Below are positions 24,565 through 28,676 of a stretch of DNA of 28,676 nt, piece after piece; positions within the stretch are counted from its first letter, which is position 1, and each line of letters begins with the position of its first letter. Source of the stretch: Emiliania huxleyi CCMP1516 (Eukaryota; Haptophyta; Isochrysidales; Noelaerhabdaceae); contig NW_005198972.1 of the NCBI RefSeq assembly GCF_000372725.1, positions 21,289-49,964 of the forward strand, given 5' to 3'. The notes under the pieces are model-generated. The model ran no database searches and was not told the origin of the DNA. It worked only from the letters and a program-made list of their open reading frames with translations. Made by a program: the position numbers and the translations under genes.

Positions 24565-24970
24565 GCACCGCCCTTCTACATACCCGGGCCTCCGCGGTTG
24601 CGCGGCCGGAAAAAACCCCGGAGACTAGTAGAGATGGGTTAACGGCAGTCGTGCGCGCCGCGCGGTCTGGCGGTCACCGGTCAGGGCGGTCTCCGTCCGT
24701 CTCTCTCTCGCGCGACCGCCGTGTCCCGCGCGTCGGACGCTTCTCGTCTCGCGAGAAGCGGTCTCGCGATTTTACTTGAGAAGCGGTGTGTCTGCTTACA
24801 GTTTCCGCTCTGCAACTCTGCACTCTCCATTTCCAGGCGGCTGTGCGGCCGAGGCCGCGACTTCGTGCGCTCTCGCGAGATTTTTTCTCGATTCTCCCGC
24901 CACGCCCCACGGCCCACGCCGCCAGAGTCGCATGCTCGCATCGTCGCGAGTCACGCCGCTCACGAACCGG
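24565..24970. other. Convergent spacer between chlG and the LRR gene
   Basis: Likely 3' UTRs of both genes. It contains TCTCGCGAGA-type palindromes around 24749-24770. No gene supported. Confidence 0.45.
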
Positions 24971-25774
24971 TCAGAAGGCGATCTCTAGACTGGGTAGCTC
25001 GGTCTGCAGCGCGCGCCACGCGGCTGCCGCCGCCTGTTCCTCCAGGGCTTTGCAGCCGTGCTGCTTCCGGATGCTGAGCCGGAGGGACCTTTGCCGGCCG
25101 GCACAGCTGCGGTTGGCGGAGCAGCTTGCCGCCGAATCGGCAATGCGGCGGAGAGCTTCGACGACCGGGGGGGAGGGGCGGCCACAGATACTGTTGTTGT
25201 TGAGCGAGAGCTCGCGCAGCGCGCTGCTCCCGCTCGCCGCCGCCTGGAGGAGCGCCGCCAAGCCGCTCATCGAGAGGCCGCTGTCGCCCATCGAGAGCCG
25301 CCGCAGCGACCCGCCGGCGGCGCCGATGGCGGCGGCGAGCGAGGTGGCGCAGCGGTCGGTCAGCCCATCGCCGCGCTGCCGGCTGAGGTAGAGGTCGATC
25401 AGCGACGCGCCGCCGTCGCGCCAAGCGCCGGCCCACGCCTCGCACCCATCATCCGTGATCCGGTTGCCCGAGAGGCCGAGAGCACGCAGCTCCTTGAGGT
25501 GGCCGGCGCGGGCAGAGCTGGCGAGGGCGCGGACGCATGCGTCGCCCACCGAGTTGGTACCGAGCAGCAGGTTCTTGAGCTCACGGCCCGACTGCGCCGA
25601 CAGCGCCTTTGCGAGGGAGAGGCAATCCTCGTCGGTGACGCCCTTGCCCCACCAGTGCAGCTTCTCGCCGCTAGTGCAGCCCCGCGCACAGGAGCCGCCC
25701 GCCTTGCCGAGCAGCACGCCGGCACGGGTCGACGCGTCGGCGCGAGAGATCCACGAGTCGGTCGCGGGAAGCAT
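24971..25774 (-). CDS. Leucine-rich-repeat protein (ribonuclease-inhibitor-like repeats)
   Basis: A 267-aa protein from the ATG at 25774 (MLPATDSWISRADASTRAGV). About five RI-type repeats: GVTDEDCLSLAKALSAQSGR, ELKNLLLGTNSVGDACVRAL, ELRALGLSGNRITDDGCEAW, LIDLYL...GLTDRCATSLAAAI and LRRLSMGDSGLSMSGLAALL, with LRELSLNNNSICG after. The L-L-L--N-I-D-G/A--L pattern with ~28-residue units is that of RI/RanGAP/NLR repeats. No NB-ARC or kinase domain and no signal peptide, so it is probably a cytosolic protein-binding scaffold; partner unknown. The C-terminus is Ala-rich, ending LQTELPSLEIAF. The frame stays open to 26020, but that part is antisense to the Cwc21 gene and low-complexity, so the ATG at 25774 is preferred. 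Confidence 0.65.
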   Translation of the reverse strand: MLPATDSWISRADASTRAGVLLGKAGGSCARGCTSGEKLHWWGKGVTDEDCLSLAKALSAQSGRELKNLLLGTNSVGDACVRALASSARAGHLKELRALGLSGNRITDDGCEAWAGAWRDGGASLIDLYLSRQRGDGLTDRCATSLAAAIGAAGGSLRRLSMGDSGLSMSGLAALLQAAASGSSALRELSLNNNSICGRPSPPVVEALRRIADSAASCSANRSCAGRQRSLRLSIRKQHGCKALEEQAAAAAWRALQTELPSLEIAF

Positions 25775-25974
25775 GGAAAATACGACAAAGCTGGCTCGCC
25801 CGGCGCTGCTGCTGGCGCTGCGGCTGGCGCTGCTGCTGCCAACTGCTGCTGGCGGGCTGCTGGCCCGGGCTGCCCTGGCGCGCTGCGGGCCGACTGATTC
25901 TTTTTTCGCAATCTCAGAGCCCTCCCACAACCCCAAGGAGATTGGAACCCTCCGGCGCTGTTCTCGTGGTGGCC

Positions 25975-26661
25975 ATGTACAACGGCATCGGCCTCGCCAC
26001 CGTGCGCGGCTCGGGCACAAACGGCTACGTCTCTCGCAACCTGGCGCACGTCTCGGCGACCCGGTCGGCGCAGCTCAAGGCGGGCGTCAAGGACAGCGGC
26101 GCCGGCGGGCTCCACAACATGGAGCGGCCCGGAGACCGGCCGAAGCGCGCCAACCCGGAGATTCTGCTGCACAACCGGAAGCGCGAGGTCGAGGCCAAGT
26201 GCCTGCGGCTGCAGGAGGGGCTCGAGGGGCAGGGCGTGCCGGACGACGAGGTCGAGCGGCGCGTCGGCGAGCTGCGCAGCCAGCTGCTTGCGCGGCTGCC
26301 CGCGGCGGCGGCGAGCGGCGGGCGGGGCGACGCGGCCGCCGCCCCCTCGGGCCGCACCGGCGAGACGCACGCCGACGCCGCCTCCAAGGAGCGCGAGACG
26401 AACGCGCTCAAGGAGGCGCTCGGCATCTCGTCAGCGTACGTGGGCGGCTCTGCGTTTGACCGCGAGGCGCAGGAGCGGGAGAAGGCGGAGCGGCAGGCGC
26501 GGCGGGATGCGGAGGAGGCGGAGCGGGCCTCGCTCCTCGCCGAGCTCGAGCGCGAGCAGGCGCGCGAGGAGCGGCAGCGCGCCAAGGAGGCGAGGCGGCG
26601 CGACAAGGAGGAGCGGCGCGCCGAAAAGAAGCGGCAAAAGAAGAGCCGCGGGTCGGACTAG
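25975..26661 (+). CDS. CWC21: Cwc21/SRRM2-family splicing factor (cwf21 domain)
   Basis: Spliceosome component found near the catalytic centre with Prp8 and Snu114 in yeast; the human relative is SRRM2. 228 aa. It starts MYNGIGLATVRGSGTNGYVS, almost the family's invariant N-terminus (MYNGIGL.TPRGSGTNGYVQ). The cwf21 helical hairpin follows at ~60-106: NPEILLHNRKREVEAKCLRL and QEGLEGQGVPDDEVERRVGE. The C-terminal half is highly charged (EREKAERQARRDAEEAERAS... ending KKRQKKSRGSD), as in many splicing factors. The ATG at 25975 was chosen by the conserved N-terminus; upstream in-frame sequence begins only with TTG. Intronless here. Divergent from the LRR gene, with 200 bp between starts serving as a shared promoter region. 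Confidence 0.9.
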   Translation: MYNGIGLATVRGSGTNGYVSRNLAHVSATRSAQLKAGVKDSGAGGLHNMERPGDRPKRANPEILLHNRKREVEAKCLRLQEGLEGQGVPDDEVERRVGELRSQLLARLPAAAASGGRGDAAAAPSGRTGETHADAASKERETNALKEALGISSAYVGGSAFDREAQEREKAERQARRDAEEAERASLLAELEREQAREERQRAKEARRRDKEERRAEKKRQKKSRGSD

Positions 26662-27931
26662 CGGCGCCCGGGGGGGGGGGGGGGGACGCGCTGGTGGCAG
26701 AGCCGCGGTGGAGCGGGCGCGCACGGCCCCTCGCGCTCGGTGCCATGACCCGGACTCTTCCCAGACGGCGGCGAATGACAGAGGCTCGCGGCGCAGCGAG
26801 GTCTCTCCAGAAGGGGGGTCTGCAGTACTGAGCGGAGCACATACAGGGTGAGCGGCGGCGGCTGAGGAGAGAGGCGAGGAGCAGGAAAATGATTCTTCAT
26901 GTAATGTAAACTGTGCAAAAAAAACGTTATTGGTTAGGAATCCCATCCCTTGGGTTGTCCGTTTTCTTTATTTTAATCCTAATTCCTATATACTGAGCCA
27001 CCTGTCGACACCTGGCTGCAAGGGGAACTTGACGGCTAGGAGCTTGACGGCCCTCGAGACTGTCAGCGGGCCCGCGGGTACTGCTTGATCACGTCCATGC
27101 CCCCAGGGTCTGTGGAGCGTCGTGTTCTGCGTGGAGGTGGGCTTCTTGGGCGCCATGAGAGCTGTGTGTTGCGTTTTCGCGCGCGACGGGCGGTGCACAC
27201 CTTATTGGCGCGCACTTATTGGCGCGCACCGCCGGTGTGAACGTCTCGAGAGTACCCCAGCGCCCAGGTACCGGTGTGGACATGTGGAGGGTACCTCGGT
27301 ATAAGGTGCGCTTAAGGTATAGCACTCACTCACACACCTAGGTAGAGGGTGTGGGCGCTGCGCGCCTACCTCTGTGTCGGTACAAGGTGTACACCTGCAC
27401 CTTCTGAAGCGTGGCTGTACAGCTTGCTCCTCTTCCGAGCGCTGCACCTGCTCCTCACGATCGTGGCCTGGCAGCATTTCTTTCAGAATAAGTACTACGT
27501 GCAGCTCGCGAACGTTACCAAAACTGGCATGGCAATGCCGGACATGTGCATGCACATGTGCATGGACATGCACATGTGCAACTTGTGACGAGCGTGAGGA
27601 ACGGATTGGGGGTTGCACGGACGGCCGGATCGGCAGCCGGAGAGCCGTTCGAGCTCCGATGGAGGCCGGTCGTGCATCGGCGCGTCGGTCGTAGGCCCTA
27701 GGGGCCGTAGGGGCGGCATCCATCGCTGCGGGTCGCTGCGTGCGGGCCGACGAATTGTGGACTAATCGATCGAGGAAGGGCGGAGAGTGCTGGGCCCCCC
27801 GCCCGGGACGTTCTACGCTCTCGGGTTAAACACGCGTGATGCCGGACACGAGAGACGGATGTGGGCGCGGATGGGTGCAAGCCCGACATCGCGAGCAAGC
27901 CGCCACTCTCTCAACCTACCCCGAGACAGAT
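26662..27931. other. Long gene-poor stretch with simple repeats and palindromes
   Basis: Starts with a G tract (about 26670-26685). Later come a tandem 14-bp repeat TTATTGGCGCGCAC (27202-27229), AGGTGTACACCT (27385-27396), and an 18-bp perfect palindrome ACATGTGCATGCACATGT at 27542-27559 followed by a related half. A small minus ORF from the ATG at 27156 to 26986 (MAPKKPTSTQNTTLHRPWGH..., 56 aa) is the only candidate gene and has no recognisable family. Plus-strand frames around 27349-27588 start without ATG and end in the CATG repeat. Confidence 0.4.
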
Positions 27932-28340
27932 ATGGCGGACAACGAGCGGAGGTCGCGGCGCTTGTTGCGGACAACGTCTCGGGCATGTGCAAGGCTGGCT
28001 ACGCTGGCGATGACGCTCCGCGCGCCGTCTTCCCCTCCATCATTGGCCGGCCGCGTCAGCCGGGCGAGGGGGTGGGTTGGGAGCGCGTTGGTCTTGCGGG
28101 TCGACCTAGAGCACGCTGAGCTGTGCGCGTGACCGGTGTGTCTCGGTTGGGTTTGGGCGATCGGTTCCCGTCCTTGCCTAGTTTGTCTCCCTTTGCAGGA
28201 GAGGACGGGGCAAAGGACGAACGCGGCTGTGTATGCCTCCCTGTAGCGACGCGTGGCTGTGTATGCCTCCCTGTAGGAAGCGGCGTGCGCGGCGCACAAA
28301 GTCAAAGTCGCTCCACAAAGAGGGGCCAAGCCTGCCTAGT
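27932..28340 (+). pseudogene. Actin N-terminal fragment, frameshifted and decayed
   Basis: From 27946 the frame reads [20 protein letters not shown] then [20 protein letters not shown], an unmistakable actin N-terminus (usual ..[29 protein letters not shown]). The ATG at 27932 gives MADNE but is out of frame with this by one base. After GRPRQPGE an intron seems to start (~28069-28072, GGGGTGGGTT) with an acceptor CTTTGCAG at 28191-28198. The sequence beyond holds only scraps of the expected next exon (GAKDE, later AQSQSRSTKRG versus GQKD...AQSKRG). It is disrupted by a 30-bp-period duplication whose 22-bp identical part is at 28225-28246 and 28255-28276. The rest of actin is absent within the window. 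It is a pseudogene or a partly misassembled first exon. Confidence 0.65.
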
Positions 28341-28676
28341 ATGAGGCCCTCGCGAGCTTGGATATGAATCGGGCTTGCTCGAAGCTGCTCGATTGCATCT
28401 GGGGACGCCGCTCGCCGGTCACAGCAGGGCGGCGTTAGAAGGATAGGTGAACTCGCAGCTCGCGGCGAGGCCGAGTGGGTCTCGCGTGCCGGGCCTGGCG
28501 CCTGCGGTGCCGGTGTGCCTGTGGGCTGTGGCGCAGCCCTGTGCGATCGCGGGGCCGGCGCCGTCGGGCCGAGGGAGGGGAAAGGAATACAAAAAGGCTG
28601 GTCCTATGGCATGTCGCAGGAGCTCGTATTGATTGTGAACGGCGTCTAACAGTGAAAAACTAAAATCCGGTCGAGC
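28341..28676. other. No feature recognised
   Basis: GC-rich sequence after the actin remnant. No continuation of actin and no other gene, repeat or RNA is supported. Confidence 0.3.

Noticed and set aside
25058..25897. Plus-strand 279-residue open frame
   Set aside because: Antisense to the LRR gene, compositionally biased and without domain motifs.
27349..27588. 79-residue frame with a hydrophobic stretch and Met/Cys/His repeats
   Set aside because: It begins with GTG rather than ATG, and its C-terminus is a translated CATG-rich palindromic repeat.
1..28676. tRNA, rRNA or riboswitch genes
   Set aside because: Scanning by eye for TpsiC-arm-like GTTCRANNC followed by a matching stem found only coincidental matches inside coding sequence. 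A covariance-model search would be needed to exclude them fully.

Overview
The window looks like nuclear DNA of a GC-rich eukaryotic alga with a complex (secondary) plastid, most likely a haptophyte. This is inferred, not proven. Reasons: a chlorophyll synthase whose N-terminus reads as an ER signal followed by an Arg/Ala-rich transit region, spliceosomal introns with both GT-AG and apparent GC-AG borders, eukaryote-only families (SNAP-25-type SNARE, Cwc21, TANGO2, coactosin, Mis18-like, actin), dense divergent gene pairs, and much low-copy repeat DNA.

Layout. 1-3300: end of an acidic protein, a coactosin-like actin-binding protein (+), a Mis18/yippee-like zinc protein (-) and a multi-exon polytopic membrane protein (-). 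3500-6500: repeat-rich debris, namely an unrecognised frameshifted gene (3867-5020) whose 3' part recurs at 15168-15520, a split direct duplication (5256-6486), and a tyrosine-recombinase C-terminal fragment. 6643-14937: the start of a secreted protein; a 1281-bp terminal-inverted-repeat element; a piggyBac-like TTAA-flanked element; a DnaQ-type exonuclease (-) divergent from TANGO2 (+); a dispersed repeat; a broken barrel-protein gene (-); and a second, inverted copy of the 1.28-kb element. 15900-20300: a Qbc-SNARE (+), a membrane-anchored LEA-2-like protein (-) and a secreted PAN/apple-like protein (+). 20570-22200: a foldback element and the second (inverted) copy of the dispersed repeat. 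22487-26661: a possible mitochondrial protein (-) divergent from chlorophyll synthase (+), then a leucine-rich-repeat protein (-) divergent from Cwc21 (+). 27932-28340: decayed actin. The ordinary genes serve unrelated housekeeping roles; I see no operon-like pathway.

The most notable observation concerns the two 1.28-kb elements. Each has a perfect 11-bp terminal inverted repeat (CTGAGCCCTGG) and subterminal GTGTCGAGG minisatellites. Neither is flanked by its own target-site duplication. Instead the 8-mer left of copy 1 is the reverse complement of the 8-mer left of copy 2, and the same holds for the two right flanks. This is the signature of inversion of the 5.5 kb between them (8131-13648) by recombination between the copies, or of an assembly flip across them. 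Undoing the inversion puts the secreted-protein start at 6643 next to the barrel fragment at 13647, on the same strand.
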